From Alteriqipengyuania abyssalis (GTDB lineage Bacteria > Pseudomonadota > Alphaproteobacteria > Sphingomonadales > Sphingomonadaceae): a stretch of 64,000 nucleotides of DNA. Location: contig NZ_JAHWXP010000002.1 of the NCBI RefSeq assembly GCF_019857185.1, positions 868,001 to 932,000 of the forward strand, in the 5' to 3' direction. A program made the translations under genes and the position numbers. Shown in pieces: positions 7,990 through 17,492 of this stretch. The notes beneath the pieces were generated by a model. The model did not search any database. It was not told where the DNA came from and saw only the letters and a program-made list of their open reading frames with translations. Every line of letters starts with the position of its first letter. The first letter of the stretch is position 1.

Positions 7990-9504
7990 CTATTCGTCTC
8001 CTGTGCTTTCGTCCTCTTCCTCCGAGGGCTCGAAGCGGATCGAGGCGATCCCTCCGCTGTCGCGCGCTTTGGTGAGCGCTTCGATCACCGCTTTCGCCCC
8101 GCGATCTCCGTGCGGATTGTTGGCCAGCACCTTCAGGAGGAAGATCGCATCATCATAGCGTCCCTCACGCGCAAGCTGGGTGGCGTAGGCGAATCGCACT
8201 TCCGCAGCTTCGGGCGCCAACGAGAATGCCATCTTCAGCGCATCGGTTATTTGCGGATGGCTGGCGCCTTCACGCAGATAACTGTTGGCGAAGTCGTATA
8301 GCGCGAGCGGGTCGGCCGGATCGAGCCGGTTGGCCTTGCCGATATATTCGCGGGCTGCCGCCCAGTTGGCCGGGTCCGGATCGTCCCCATGGTCGAAAGG
8401 TTCGAGTAGCAGCCTGCCCTTGAGCAGGTTTGCTCTCACATGATTGCCGTCGAGTGCGAGCGCCCGGTCGACCGCGGCCTCGGCCGCGCTGAAGTCGTAA
8501 CCGGCCTCCTCCTTGTGGTTGAGTGCGAATTCGATCTCCGCGAACTGGTACCAGCTCTCGGCCGTGCCTTCGCCGCGTTCCGCGAGGCTGCGCAGCTTGT
8601 CGCGCGTCGCTTCGGGCTCGTATCGGGCGATCCTTTCCAGGGTCAGCTCGACAAGTTCGCCCTCGTACGAGGACAGATCGGTGATCCGAATGTCACGGGC
8701 GTAGGCAAGCGGAAGGTCGGACTTCGAATAGCCCATCGATCCCCGCACGTAGCGGCGCAAGTTGCTCTCCAGCTCGTCCAGATCGCCGAAGTGCTTGCGC
8801 GCCGCCTCAAGGTTCTCGGTCCCGCTATTGATCTCGCGCAGGTAGGCCTGAATCTGGTCCCCGCGCTTCTTCGGGTCCGAATCGAGCATGTGGGTCAATG
8901 CCCACGACCAGCCGTAGAAAGCGCCACCATCCCGAATCTCGGAGACGTCGGAAGTCAGCAACGCCTCGATCGGAATCTTTTGCCCGTTGTTGACCGAATA
9001 GGCCCGGTCCTTCTGGGGGTAGCCGAAGATCCATTCTCCGTTCGATTTGAATTCGGCGGTCGAGACATATTCGGCGAAGCCTTCCACGAACCACGCAGGA
9101 GCGGGAATGCCGAAATTGTTGAACATGAAGTGATGCGCATATTCGTGAAACAGCGTGCGAAGGCCGCGGTCGTTCGCTTCCCGGTTGCTGACTGCGTAGC
9201 TGCCCTCGACCCGCGGGGAATAGAAGCCCGCGATGTTGCGGCCGCGCAAATCCTCGACCTGGCCCATCGAGCGCAGCAGGTAGATGCGCAGTCGGGTCGG
9301 TTGTTCACTTGCCGGTCGACCGAACACCAGTCGAAGGAGAGCGTCGAACTTTTCCAGCTGGATTGCATAGTCCTCCAGCTGGCTGGTGCTGCCGTCCGAA
9401 TAGATGACGAAGTGGCGCGTTTCGGCCTTCTTCCAGTCCGCCGCGCTGGCAGGCACCGCCATCGCCATCAGCAGCGCGCACAGTCCCGCGACCCAGTTCT
9501 TCAT
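7990..9504 (-). CDS. Exported HEYAH-motif putative metalloprotease with TPR-like tail (DUF1570-like)
   Basis: The 504-aa product has a signal peptide (about 1-21, ending PASAA). A gluzincin-like motif follows: His120-Glu121-x-x-His124 in TLFHEYAHHF, with WFVEGFAEY (Glu143) as the expected third-ligand helix. Residues after about 320 form helical repeats resembling tetratricopeptide repeats (for example NRLDPADPLALYDFANSY). It is probably a periplasmic zinc-dependent peptidase or a peptidase-like protein. Its codon choice looks less strongly GC-biased than its neighbours'. No operon partner is evident. Enzymatic activity is inferred only from the motif. Confidence 0.75.
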   Translation of the reverse strand: MKNWVAGLCALLMAMAVPASAADWKKAETRHFVIYSDGSTSQLEDYAIQLEKFDALLRLVFGRPASEQPTRLRIYLLRSMGQVEDLRGRNIAGFYSPRVEGSYAVSNREANDRGLRTLFHEYAHHFMFNNFGIPAPAWFVEGFAEYVSTAEFKSNGEWIFGYPQKDRAYSVNNGQKIPIEALLTSDVSEIRDGGAFYGWSWALTHMLDSDPKKRGDQIQAYLREINSGTENLEAARKHFGDLDELESNLRRYVRGSMGYSKSDLPLAYARDIRITDLSSYEGELVELTLERIARYEPEATRDKLRSLAERGEGTAESWYQFAEIEFALNHKEEAGYDFSAAEAAVDRALALDGNHVRANLLKGRLLLEPFDHGDDPDPANWAAAREYIGKANRLDPADPLALYDFANSYLREGASHPQITDALKMAFSLAPEAAEVRFAYATQLAREGRYDDAIFLLKVLANNPHGDRGAKAVIEALTKARDSGGIASIRFEPSEEEDESTGDE

Positions 9505-9573
9505 ATCGACCCCCCGAAATGTCCTTTGGCGCTACCCTAACGGCTTGAAAGCGAGGGGCAAGATCAGCGTCGC

Positions 9574-11751
9574 CTAGACGAAACTATACGGATCGATGTC
9601 GATTCCCACGCGCACGCCGCGCGGCAGTTCCAGCGGGCCGAGCCAGTCGCGGATCGCGTCCTGCAGCGCGGCGGTGCGTTTGGCGTTGATCAGCAGGCGA
9701 TAACGATAGCGTCCGCGCAGCTGGGCAAGCGGGGCAGGTGCGGGGCCAAGGATCATGATGTCGTCCAGCCGCGGGCGCGCATCTCCGATCCGTGCAGCGG
9801 CCAGGCGCGCTTCTTTTTCGTCCTCGCTCGACACGATGATCGCTGCCCAGCGTCCGAAGGGCGGGGCATTGGCGTGGCGACGCGCCTCCAGCTCGGCCGC
9901 GTAGAAGGCATCGCGGTCGCCCTCCGCCAGCGCGGCGATGACGGGCGCCTCCGGGTGGCGCGTCTGGATCAGCACTTCTCCGGGCTTGGAGGCGCGGCCC
10001 GCGCGGCCCGCGACCTGTGCGATCTGCTGGTACACGCGCTCCGCCGCGCGCAGGTCGCCGCCCTCCAGCCCCAGATCCGCATCGACCACGCCGACCAGCG
10101 TCAGGTCGGGGAAGTGGAAGCCCTTGGTGACGAGCTGCGTGCCCACGATGACGTCGATCGCGCCGCTTTCCGCCATCGCGACGAACTCGGCGGCGCGGGC
10201 TGGGGTGTTGAGGGTGTCGGACGTGGCAACCGCGATCCGCGCTTCGGGTGCGATCTCGCGCACTTCGTCCGCCACCCGCTCCACCCCCGGACCGCAGGGG
10301 ACGAGGCTGTCCTTCTCGCCGCATTCGGGGCAGGCTTCGGGCGTAGGTTCCTCATGCCCGCAATGGTGGCAGGCGAGGCGGTGTGAAAAGCGATGTTCCA
10401 CCAGCCAGGCGCTGCACTGCTTGCACTGGAAGCGGTATCCGCAATTGCGACACAGCGTCAGCGGCGCGTAGCCACGCCGGTTGAGGAACAGCAGCGTCTG
10501 CTCGCCGCGCTCCATCCGCGCGAACAGCTCGTGGGCGAGCGTTGGGGCGAGCCAGCGGCCGCGCTCGGGCGGCTCCTCGGTCAGGTCGAGCAGGCGGATC
10601 GTGGGTAGCGTGGCACCGCCGAAACGGCTGGGCAGGTCGAGCTTCCGATAAGTGCCTGTCTCCGCCATGTGTAGGCTTTCGAGCGCCGGCGTGGCGCTGG
10701 CGAGAACGACTGGTATCCGCTCGAAATGCCCCCGCATCACCGCGACATCGCGGGCGTTGTAGCGCACTCCGTCATCCTGCTTGAAGCTGATCTCGTGCGC
10801 CTCGTCGACCACGATCAGGCCGAGATTGGCATAGGGCAGGAACAGTGCCGAGCGTGCGCCGACCACCACCTGTGCGCCGCCCTCTTCCGGCGCGCGGGCG
10901 ATCGCGCGCCATGCACGGCGCCGCTCCGAAGATTTGAGCGAGGAGTGCCACAGCACCGGGACCACTCCGAAGCGATCCTCGAACCGGCGCAGGAAGTTCT
11001 CGGTCAGCGCGATTTCCGGCAGCAGCACCAGCACCTGACGGCCCGCGCGGATCGCGGCGGCGACGGGTTCGAAATAGGTCTCGGTCTTGCCCGATCCGGT
11101 CACCCCGTCGAGCAGGATCGGCGCGAAGTCCTCCGCCTCGACCGCCCTGACCAGTTCGTCCGCGACTTCGGCCTGCTGCGGTGAGAGCACCGGCTCGGCA
11201 TGGTCGGGCTGCGCGCGGGGGTAGGGGCGGTCCGCGTCGACCTCTTCGGGTTCAAGCACGCCCTGGCTCACCAGGCCGCGCAATACCCCGTCGGAGACCC
11301 CCGCAATCGCGGCCAGTTCGCGGATCGTGCCCTGCCGGTCGACCAGCTTTTCCAGCGCCTGCTTGCGCTGCGGGGTCATCCGGTCGGGCTGCGTGCCGGT
11401 CAGGCGGTATTCGGTGACGGTGACGCCGCCCTTCAGCGCGCCTCCGCTGGCGAGCACCATCCGCGCGACCGAGGACATCGAGGCGCAGTAATAGTCCGCG
11501 GTCCATTCGATCAGGCGGCGCAGTTGTGCGTGCAGCGGGCGCACCGGGAGGACCGACAGGATCGGGCGCAGCTTCGCCTCGGGCACCGACTCGCCGGGAA
11601 GGCGTTCTTCCTCCCACACGATGCCGGTGACCTGGCGCGGGCCTAGCGGGGCGACCACGACGCTGCCATGCTCGACCGCCATGCCATCGGGCACGCGGTA
11701 ATCGAGTACGCCGAGCGCGGCGTTGAGGACGAGGAGGCGGATACGGCGCAT
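9574..11751 (-). CDS. priA: Primosomal protein N' (replication restart helicase PriA)
   Basis: The 725-aa protein has the N-terminal 3'-DNA-binding domain, then a superfamily 2 helicase core with Walker A GVTGSGKTETY, DEAH box DEAHEIS, and the motif SATPALES. A PriA-specific zinc-binding insert has paired cysteines (CRNCGYRFQCKQC, CHHCG, CPECG). PriA recognises stalled forks and loads DnaB. ATG 11751 (MRRIRLLVLN) gives the normal length; the upstream start adds an unlikely leader. Confidence 0.96.
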   Translation of the reverse strand: MRRIRLLVLNAALGVLDYRVPDGMAVEHGSVVVAPLGPRQVTGIVWEEERLPGESVPEAKLRPILSVLPVRPLHAQLRRLIEWTADYYCASMSSVARMVLASGGALKGGVTVTEYRLTGTQPDRMTPQRKQALEKLVDRQGTIRELAAIAGVSDGVLRGLVSQGVLEPEEVDADRPYPRAQPDHAEPVLSPQQAEVADELVRAVEAEDFAPILLDGVTGSGKTETYFEPVAAAIRAGRQVLVLLPEIALTENFLRRFEDRFGVVPVLWHSSLKSSERRRAWRAIARAPEEGGAQVVVGARSALFLPYANLGLIVVDEAHEISFKQDDGVRYNARDVAVMRGHFERIPVVLASATPALESLHMAETGTYRKLDLPSRFGGATLPTIRLLDLTEEPPERGRWLAPTLAHELFARMERGEQTLLFLNRRGYAPLTLCRNCGYRFQCKQCSAWLVEHRFSHRLACHHCGHEEPTPEACPECGEKDSLVPCGPGVERVADEVREIAPEARIAVATSDTLNTPARAAEFVAMAESGAIDVIVGTQLVTKGFHFPDLTLVGVVDADLGLEGGDLRAAERVYQQIAQVAGRAGRASKPGEVLIQTRHPEAPVIAALAEGDRDAFYAAELEARRHANAPPFGRWAAIIVSSEDEKEARLAAARIGDARPRLDDIMILGPAPAPLAQLRGRYRYRLLINAKRTAALQDAIRDWLGPLELPRGVRVGIDIDPYSFV

Positions 11752-11810
11752 GGGTCGTCCGCCAATATGGGTGCAGGGGCTCCCGCGCCACAAGCATGGA
11801 AGGTGAGACG

Positions 11811-12503
11811 ATGACCGGAATTCTGGAAAATGGCCTGAACCGGCGCAGCCTGCTGGGGGCTATCGGTGCCGGGGCGGGCGCGATGCTGCTGGGCGGCTGC
11901 GCGACCTACGAGACCCGCGTGACCAACGTGATCGAGCGGCTGCTGCTGCTCTCCAGCCAGCGCGCCTTCGCCCGGCTGACCGTGCCGGGCGGCTTCTGGG
12001 ACCAGCAGATCGCACAGGCCGGGCTCGACAATTTTCTCGGTGCGCGGGGCAATGTGCTCGCCGGGATTCTCACCTCGGGCCTGGTCAAGTCGCGGCTGGA
12101 GCGGGAGTTTGCAGGCTTTGCGGTCGAGGCGAGCGAGCGCGCCGCGCCGATTATCTATGATTCGATCCGGCTGATCGGGGTCGAGAACACGATCGGGCTG
12201 ATCACCGGCGGGCCGACCGCCGCGACGAGTTATCTGCGCGCGGACCTTGGCCCGCGGCTGGTCGATGCGATGGTGCCCGAACTCGGCGATGCGATGCGGC
12301 TGGCGCGCGATCCGGTGATCGGCCAGCTGGTCTCGGCGCTGGCCGGGGTCGATGTCGGCGGGGTGGCCGCGCGGCTCGCGAACGAGATCGACGATACCGT
12401 GTGGGCCGAGATCGGGCGCGAGGAAGCGGCGATCCGTGCCGATCCGCGCAGCACCAATGATCCGGTGCTGATCGGCGCCCTGGGCCTCGCCGGGCGGCGC
12501 TGA
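11811..12503 (+). CDS. DUF4197-family exported lipoprotein
   Basis: The 230-aa product begins with a twin-arginine-like run (NRRSLLGAIGAGAG) and ends its signal at a lipobox (LGGC), so it is probably a lipoprotein. The body matches DUF4197 features as I remember them: a helical protein with IRLIGVENTIGLITGGPTAA and a conserved tail with EEAAIRADPR. ATG 11811 is preceded by a GGAAGGTGAG ribosome-binding sequence, which decides it over the upstream in-frame ATG. Function of the family is unknown. It is divergent from priA. Confidence 0.78.
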   Translation: MTGILENGLNRRSLLGAIGAGAGAMLLGGCATYETRVTNVIERLLLLSSQRAFARLTVPGGFWDQQIAQAGLDNFLGARGNVLAGILTSGLVKSRLEREFAGFAVEASERAAPIIYDSIRLIGVENTIGLITGGPTAATSYLRADLGPRLVDAMVPELGDAMRLARDPVIGQLVSALAGVDVGGVAARLANEIDDTVWAEIGREEAAIRADPRSTNDPVLIGALGLAGRR

Positions 12504-12517
12504 TTGGCGAGGAGCGC

Positions 12518-13159
12518 CTAGAAGCGGTAGGCCGCGCTCAGCTGGGGCACGTGGGTATAGGTGTCGCCGCCCGGACGCGGGCGCAGTTGCAGCAGGTAAC
12601 CGCCGCTTACCTCCAATCGCTCCGCCACGCGGTAGGTCAGCCCGACGGCGAAGCGCAGCTGGTCGACCCGCTCCGGCCCGCCATCATTGCGATCGCGCAA
12701 CTGATACAGCAGTTCTGCCGATGCGCTGGCCTTGAGCTTTGGGGCGATCGTGTCGCTCAGCTGCACGCGCTGGCGCAGGCGCAGCGCCATCCGGTCCGAA
12801 TTGTCGTAGAAGCGCTCTTCGATCCGGGTGCGCAGCGACAAGATTCCGGTCGAAAAACCGACCTGCTGGTAGGGGCGAACCTCGGTAAAGCCGTCGATGT
12901 CGTGGATCTCGATCCCACCGCCCAGCGAAAAGCCATCGCCGATTTCGTGATCGACCACTGCACCGACGATATATTCGTCGGGCCCGGCCTTGCGCCGTTG
13001 CTCTACTTCCACCTTCAGGCTGGTGCCCTCGGCGATATCACCCTTGGCCGCCAGCTCGATCCAGAATTCGCTTTCGTCTGCCAGAGCTGCGCTCGGTTGC
13101 AAAAGCACGGTCGCGGCGGCAAGTGGGAGGGCGCGCGCCGCAAGATTGACTGATCGCAT
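12518..13159 (-). CDS. DUF2490-like outer membrane beta-barrel protein
   Basis: The 213-aa product has a signal peptide ending SAALADE. Alternating polar/apolar strands follow, ending in a C-terminal aromatic residue (QLSAAYRF), typical of outer-membrane barrels. Motifs such as VEQRRK and LRTRIEERF resemble DUF2490 proteins. A larger reverse-strand frame extends far upstream across the transaldolase and cobT genes and is rejected in favour of ATG 13159. Function unknown; probably envelope. Confidence 0.8.
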   Translation of the reverse strand: MRSVNLAARALPLAAATVLLQPSAALADESEFWIELAAKGDIAEGTSLKVEVEQRRKAGPDEYIVGAVVDHEIGDGFSLGGGIEIHDIDGFTEVRPYQQVGFSTGILSLRTRIEERFYDNSDRMALRLRQRVQLSDTIAPKLKASASAELLYQLRDRNDGGPERVDQLRFAVGLTYRVAERLEVSGGYLLQLRPRPGGDTYTHVPQLSAAYRF

Positions 13160-13216
13160 CGGGAATCCTTGAACAGGGTTCGGGTGTGACGCTTCCATGA
13201 CAGGTATGTGACCAAA

Positions 13217-13870
13217 ATGAAATTCTTCGCAGACACCGCCGACATCGCCGACATCCGCGACCTGGCCGAAACGGGCCTGATCGACGGGGTGACCACCAAC
13301 CCCTCGCTGATCCACAAATCGGGCCGCGATTTTATCGAGGTGACCAAGGAAATCTGCGGCATCGTCGATGGTCCGGTCAGCGCCGAAGTCGTCGCGCTCG
13401 ATCACGAGACGATGATGAAGGAAGCCGACAAGCTGCGCAAAATCGCGGATAATGTCTGCATCAAGGTGCCGCTGACGCTCGACGGGCTGAAGACCTGCCG
13501 TGCGCTCACCGACGATGGCACGATGGTGAACGTGACGCTGTGCTTCTCCGCCAACCAGGCGCTGCTGGCCGCGAAGGCGGGCGCGACCTTCATTTCGCCC
13601 TTCGTCGGCCGCCACGACGACAACGGCTTCGACGGGATGCAGCTGATCGAGGATATCCGGCTGATCTACGACAACTACGCGTTCGAGACCGAAATCCTCG
13701 TCGCAAGCGTGCGCCATGCGACCCACGTGCTGCAGGCGGCGAAGATCGGTGCGGACGTGATGACCGCGCCGCCCAAGGTGATCCGTGGCCTCGTCAACCA
13801 CGTGCTGACCGACAAGGGCATCGAGGGCTTCCTGAAGGACTGGCAGTCGACCGGTCAGAGCATTCTCTGA
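13217..13870 (+). CDS. tal: Transaldolase, small TalC/Fsa type
   Basis: The 217-aa single-domain TIM barrel begins [10 protein letters not shown], typical of the TalC subfamily. The Schiff-base lysine is Lys83 in [29 protein letters not shown] and SPFVGRHDD are subfamily hallmarks. It interconverts sugar phosphates in the non-oxidative pentose phosphate pathway. Fructose-6-phosphate aldolase activity is the alternative within the same fold, but the motifs favour transaldolase. It is divergent from the barrel protein and 10 bases ahead of cobT, possibly an operon. Confidence 0.92.
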   Translation: MKFFADTADIADIRDLAETGLIDGVTTNPSLIHKSGRDFIEVTKEICGIVDGPVSAEVVALDHETMMKEADKLRKIADNVCIKVPLTLDGLKTCRALTDDGTMVNVTLCFSANQALLAAKAGATFISPFVGRHDDNGFDGMQLIEDIRLIYDNYAFETEILVASVRHATHVLQAAKIGADVMTAPPKVIRGLVNHVLTDKGIEGFLKDWQSTGQSIL

Positions 13871-13880
13871 GGTTTCGGGC

Positions 13881-15704
13881 TTGAGCGAAGAAACCCCTCT
13901 CGACCGTTTCAAACGCGCGCTGACCGGCGGCGCGCGAGCGATTGCGCGCGAGCCCGAGGTGGAAGTCGCGTGGAGCGCGGACCGACCCGGCGCGGCAGGC
14001 AAGAACTTCCGCGTGCCGCTGCCCGGACGCCAGCTGCCGCCCGAACAGGCCGCCGAGGCGCGCGGCTTTGCCGATAGCTTCGCGCTCAAGATCCGCCTGC
14101 ACGACAACGCACTGCATGATGCGGGCGCGCCGGGCGATCCGGTCGCGCGCGCCGTGTACGACGCGGTCGAGCAGGTCCGGTACGAGGCGCTGGGCGCGCA
14201 AGGGTTTGCGGGCGTGGGTGAGAACCTCGCCGCCGCGACCGAGCTGCGCGCCGCCAGCGACCCCATTGCCCGCGCCACCGAAGCGCGCGACGTGCCGCTC
14301 TCCACCGCCGTATCGCTGATGATGCGCGAGGCGCTGACCGGAAAGCCGATTCCCGAACGCGCGAAGAAGGGCGTCGATCTCGTCCGCAACTTCGTCAACG
14401 AGCGCACCGGCGGCGATTTCTCTGCGCTGGCCGACAAGCTCGACGACCAGAAGGCGTTTCAGGACCTCTCGATCGAGATGCTGCGCCAGCTCGACCTGAT
14501 CGAAGGCGCAGACAGCGCGCCCGATGATGCGGACGAGGACGGCGACGACGACGAGGGCGAATCGCCCGAGGACGATACCGACGAGGAAGACGCGGGCGAC
14601 CAGTCGCCGCAGCAGAGCCCCGAAGCCGCCTCCGAAATGGCGGAAGGCGATGCCGACGAGGATGGCGAGGGCGAGCTGTCCGAAGAGGACGGCGACAGCG
14701 ACGACGCTGGCGACGACGGCGAAGAGGGCATGATGCCCGTGCGCCCCAATCGCCACTGGACCGACATTCCCGACGATTTCGAGTATCAGGTCTATACGCG
14801 CAAGTTCGACGAAGAGATCGCCGCGACCGAACTGTGCGATGCCGACGAGCTGGACCGGCTGCGCGCCTATCTCGATAGCCAGCTGACCGGCTTGCAGCAT
14901 GTCGTCACGCGGCTGGCCAACCGGCTCCAGCGCCGGTTGATGGCGCAGCAGAGCCGCAGCTGGGATTTCGATCAGGAAGAGGGCATGCTCGATGCCGCGC
15001 GGCTGGCGCGCGTTGTCATCAGCCCCGGCCACTCGCTGAGTTACAAGGTCGAGCGGGAGACCGAGTTCAAGGACACGGTCGTCACGCTGCTGATCGACAA
15101 TTCGGGCTCTATGCGCGGGCGGCCGATCTCGATCGCTGCGATCAGCGCGGATATCATCGCGCGCACGCTGGAGCGGTGCGGGGTGAAGACCGAAATCCTC
15201 GGCTTCACCACCCGCGCGTGGAAGGGCGGGCACACGCGCGAAAAGTGGCTCGCCGATGGCAAGCCGCAGCAGCCCGGCCGTCTCAACGACCTGCGTCACA
15301 TCGTCTACAAGCAGGCCGACGAGCCGTGGCGCCGCGCGCGCCGCAATCTCGGCCTGATGATGCGCGAAGGGCTGCTGAAGGAAAACATCGACGGCGAGGC
15401 GCTGATGTGGGCGCACCAGCGCCTGCTCGCCCGGCCCGAGGACCGCCGCATCCTGATGGTGATCTCCGACGGCGCGCCGGTGGATGACAGCACACTATCG
15501 GTGAACCGGGCAGGGTATCTCGAAGCGCACCTGCGCAAGGTGATCGAGTGGATCGAGAAGGCCTCGCCCGTCCAGCTGGTCGCGATCGGCATCGGCCATG
15601 ATGTGACGCGGTATTACAAGCGCGCGGTGACGATCATGGATGTCGAGCAGCTCGGCGGGACGATGATCGGGCAGATGGCGGATCTGTTCGAGGTGGAGGG
15701 TTGA
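13881..15704 (+). CDS. cobT: Cobaltochelatase subunit CobT
   Basis: The 607-aa protein starts at TTG 13881. The N-terminal CobT domain is followed by a strongly acidic linker (about residues 212-285, runs of Asp and Glu). The C-terminal von Willebrand A domain has the MIDAS motif DNSGS near residue 405. In aerobic cobalamin synthesis CobT works with the AAA+ protein CobS to drive CobN-mediated cobalt insertion. Neither cobS nor cobN is in this window, so the role depends on genes elsewhere. It overlaps the next gene by 4 bases. Confidence 0.93.
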   Translation: MSEETPLDRFKRALTGGARAIAREPEVEVAWSADRPGAAGKNFRVPLPGRQLPPEQAAEARGFADSFALKIRLHDNALHDAGAPGDPVARAVYDAVEQVRYEALGAQGFAGVGENLAAATELRAASDPIARATEARDVPLSTAVSLMMREALTGKPIPERAKKGVDLVRNFVNERTGGDFSALADKLDDQKAFQDLSIEMLRQLDLIEGADSAPDDADEDGDDDEGESPEDDTDEEDAGDQSPQQSPEAASEMAEGDADEDGEGELSEEDGDSDDAGDDGEEGMMPVRPNRHWTDIPDDFEYQVYTRKFDEEIAATELCDADELDRLRAYLDSQLTGLQHVVTRLANRLQRRLMAQQSRSWDFDQEEGMLDAARLARVVISPGHSLSYKVERETEFKDTVVTLLIDNSGSMRGRPISIAAISADIIARTLERCGVKTEILGFTTRAWKGGHTREKWLADGKPQQPGRLNDLRHIVYKQADEPWRRARRNLGLMMREGLLKENIDGEALMWAHQRLLARPEDRRILMVISDGAPVDDSTLSVNRAGYLEAHLRKVIEWIEKASPVQLVAIGIGHDVTRYYKRAVTIMDVEQLGGTMIGQMADLFEVEG

Positions 15705-16057
15705 TACGGGCGCTGCCGGGTGCGATCACTGCATTGGCGGTGGGGGCGCTCTTATGGATCGTCTTCAACGGGCTCGCGGGAGTTGCTGAACCCTGGGATG
15801 CGCCGACTTTCGGATATGCCTACGCTGTGGCTCTTGTTCTTGCGGCAGGTCTCGGCTTGATCTTTCCGCAGCAAGGTTGGCTAGCGGGCGGTCTCGTAGT
15901 CTGGGCGATGTTGCCTGTCATGACAGTTCAGTCGGGTTTAGGTCCGCTGATGCTTGTTGGAGTGCTTTTTCTGTTCCTGCTCAGTATTCCGAGCGCTTTT
16001 CTTGCGTTCTGGATGGCTCGCTTGCGGCGAGGGATAATTGCCAGAGCCACAAGATAA
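15701..16057 (+). CDS. Small membrane protein of unknown function
   Basis: The 118-aa product starts at TTG 15701, overlapping the cobT stop codon, and has about three to four hydrophobic segments. Base composition is visibly less GC-rich than cobT. No family is recognised. The overlap suggests translational coupling with cobT, but the different composition suggests it may be a later arrival together with the adjoining toxin-antitoxin genes. Confidence 0.6.
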   Translation: MIRALPGAITALAVGALLWIVFNGLAGVAEPWDAPTFGYAYAVALVLAAGLGLIFPQQGWLAGGLVVWAMLPVMTVQSGLGPLMLVGVLFLFLLSIPSAFLAFWMARLRRGIIARATR

Positions 16058-16076
16058 GAGCGTGTGAGATCCAGTA

Positions 16077-16105
16077 GCATATATCACACATCGTGTGATA
16101 TATGC
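16077..16105. promoter_or_regulatory. 29-bp perfect palindrome, probable ParD operator
   Basis: Two perfect 13-bp inverted arms (GCATATATCACAC and its complement) are separated by the three bases ATC. The site ends 6 bases before the parD start codon. Toxin-antitoxin operons of the ParDE type are repressed by ParD binding to such palindromes, so this is the likely autoregulatory operator. The AT-rich sequence contrasts with its surroundings. Confidence 0.75.
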
Positions 16106-16111
16106 ATACGC

Positions 16112-16396
16112 ATGAGCAAGCTTGAACGTATCACCGTCACCATGCCCGCCGAAATGGCTGCGCGGCTCCGCGCTGCGGTCGAGCGCGGCGAATACGCCAC
16201 CACCAGCGAAGTGGTTCGCGAGGCGCTGCGCGACTGGGGCGAGGAGCGTGAACGAACCGAAGCGGAGAACCTCGCAATCCGTAAGCTTCTGGACGAGGCG
16301 CGGCAGAGCCCTTCGCTCCCCGCGAATGAGGTGTTCGCTCGTGTTCGGCAGCGGGTTGCCGATGTCGTTGCAGAGGCCACGGCGCCCGGGAAATGA
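16112..16396 (+). CDS. parD: ParD-type antitoxin (ribbon-helix-helix)
   Basis: The 94-aa protein begins with a ribbon-helix-helix domain: strand ERITVTMP, then helices ending in TTSEVVREALRDW, the hallmark of ParD/CopG-type antitoxins. The C-terminal part is charged and would wrap the toxin. ATG 16112 is placed right behind the 29-bp palindrome, and an upstream in-frame start would run through that operator. Its stop overlaps the parE start by 4 bases (ATGA), indicating translational coupling. Confidence 0.9.
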   Translation: MSKLERITVTMPAEMAARLRAAVERGEYATTSEVVREALRDWGEERERTEAENLAIRKLLDEARQSPSLPANEVFARVRQRVADVVAEATAPGK

Positions 16397-16686
16397 CCTT
16401 GCGGTTCGCGCCAGAGGCCGAGCAAGATCTGCTGGCGATTGCCGAGTTCATCGGTGAAGACAATCCCGATCGCGCCGCCGATTATATCGAAGAGATCATC
16501 GGCTTCTGCACCGAACTCGAAGATCGCCCGTTAGCCTATCGGCTGAGACACGAATGGGGTCAGGCTGTTCGCGCCGCACGCTATGGCTCCTACCTCGTGA
16601 TCTACGAATGCCCTGATGATGCGGTCTTGATCTTGCGCATCCTGCGGGGCCGTCGTGATGTCGGCTCTATTTTGCGCGACACGTAG
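16393..16686 (+). CDS. parE: ParE/RelE-superfamily toxin
   Basis: The 97-aa protein has the RelE/ParE fold pattern: LRFAPEAEQDLLAIAEFI at the N-terminus, then RAARYGSYLVIYE and the C-terminal LRILRGRRDV. ParE toxins inhibit DNA gyrase, while RelE relatives cleave mRNA. The ParD partner and lack of RelE catalytic residues favour ParE. It appears intact. Confidence 0.9.
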   Translation: MTLRFAPEAEQDLLAIAEFIGEDNPDRAADYIEEIIGFCTELEDRPLAYRLRHEWGQAVRAARYGSYLVIYECPDDAVLILRILRGRRDVGSILRDT

Positions 16687-16701
16687 CTGCAGGCCTGTGC
16701 T

Positions 16702-17373
16702 TCACACCGTCATGCAACACGGGACCGACGGCATGACCGCTTCCAGCTCCGCCGCCTCCGCCACCAGCTCCGGCACAACATCCCCCCGCGCATCCAGCAC
16801 CTCCTCCCGAAACTGCGCCCACGGAAACGGGCTCCCCGGATCGCTCCTTCGCGCAGGGTCGAGCATCGCGTGGCTCACCACATGGCGCAGGTTGGGGTAT
16901 TTGGCCCAGGCGTAGCGGACGATTTGCGCAGTCGCCTCTATCTGCCAGTCGGAGAAATCGTCCGTGCGCACCTGCCGGTTCACCACCTCGATCCCGAGCG
17001 ACCAGTGGTTGATCCGTCCGCGCCCGCCCCAGATCGCGGGGTGAGAGCAGCTATTGCGCACGTGCCATGCCGCGCGTGCCTCGTGGCAGGTCGCCCACAC
17101 AAATTGCCCGTGCTGGGGCTCGTCCTCGTCGGGTACCAGCCAGTGAAAGCTCGCCTTGCGATCAAAGATCACGCTCGCCGCGCCTGCCGAGCTGCCACCC
17201 GCCGTGGCGTGGATTACCACCGCGCGCACGCCGAGGATCGCGTCGTAGATGCGCGCGCTCGATGCCTTGAGCGCCGCGTCGCGGATGTCCGGCCACCAGC
17301 GTTCCTCCAGCGGAGCGTGCGCCGGGCGCAGCGTGAGGTCGAGATCGAAATGATAGGTGGCGGGGTCGCCCAT
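16702..17373 (-). CDS. N-acetylmuramoyl-L-alanine amidase (Amidase_2 fold)
   Basis: The 223-aa protein has the zinc-amidase signature: VIHATAGGSS (first His ligand), GIEVVN, and VSHAMLDPARRSDPG (second His and the conserved Asp). Such enzymes cut the amide bond between muramic acid and the stem peptide. No signal peptide is evident, so it may be a cytoplasmic recycling enzyme or a phage-like endolysin relic. It is convergent with parE. No other phage genes are nearby. Confidence 0.88.
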   Translation of the reverse strand: MGDPATYHFDLDLTLRPAHAPLEERWWPDIRDAALKASSARIYDAILGVRAVVIHATAGGSSAGAASVIFDRKASFHWLVPDEDEPQHGQFVWATCHEARAAWHVRNSCSHPAIWGGRGRINHWSLGIEVVNRQVRTDDFSDWQIEATAQIVRYAWAKYPNLRHVVSHAMLDPARRSDPGSPFPWAQFREEVLDARGDVVPELVAEAAELEAVMPSVPCCMTV

Positions 17374-17492
17374 GTGGTCCTCCCGAAAGGGTCGCAGGGC
17401 GAGTCCAGCTAGAGCGCGATTTGCGAGTAGGACAGCGCGAAATGCAGCCTGCCGGGTTGGCGCGACGGCGGCCAGCCGCTAGCCAGCCGCTC

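Noticed and set aside
12518-14437. Extension of the barrel-protein frame to a 639-aa product
   Set aside because: The upstream part is antisense to transaldolase and cobT. A signal peptide begins exactly at ATG 13159.
13794-15416. Reverse-strand 540-codon frame across cobT
   Set aside because: Antisense shadow of a well-supported CobT; its low-complexity valine/alanine runs mirror the acidic linker.
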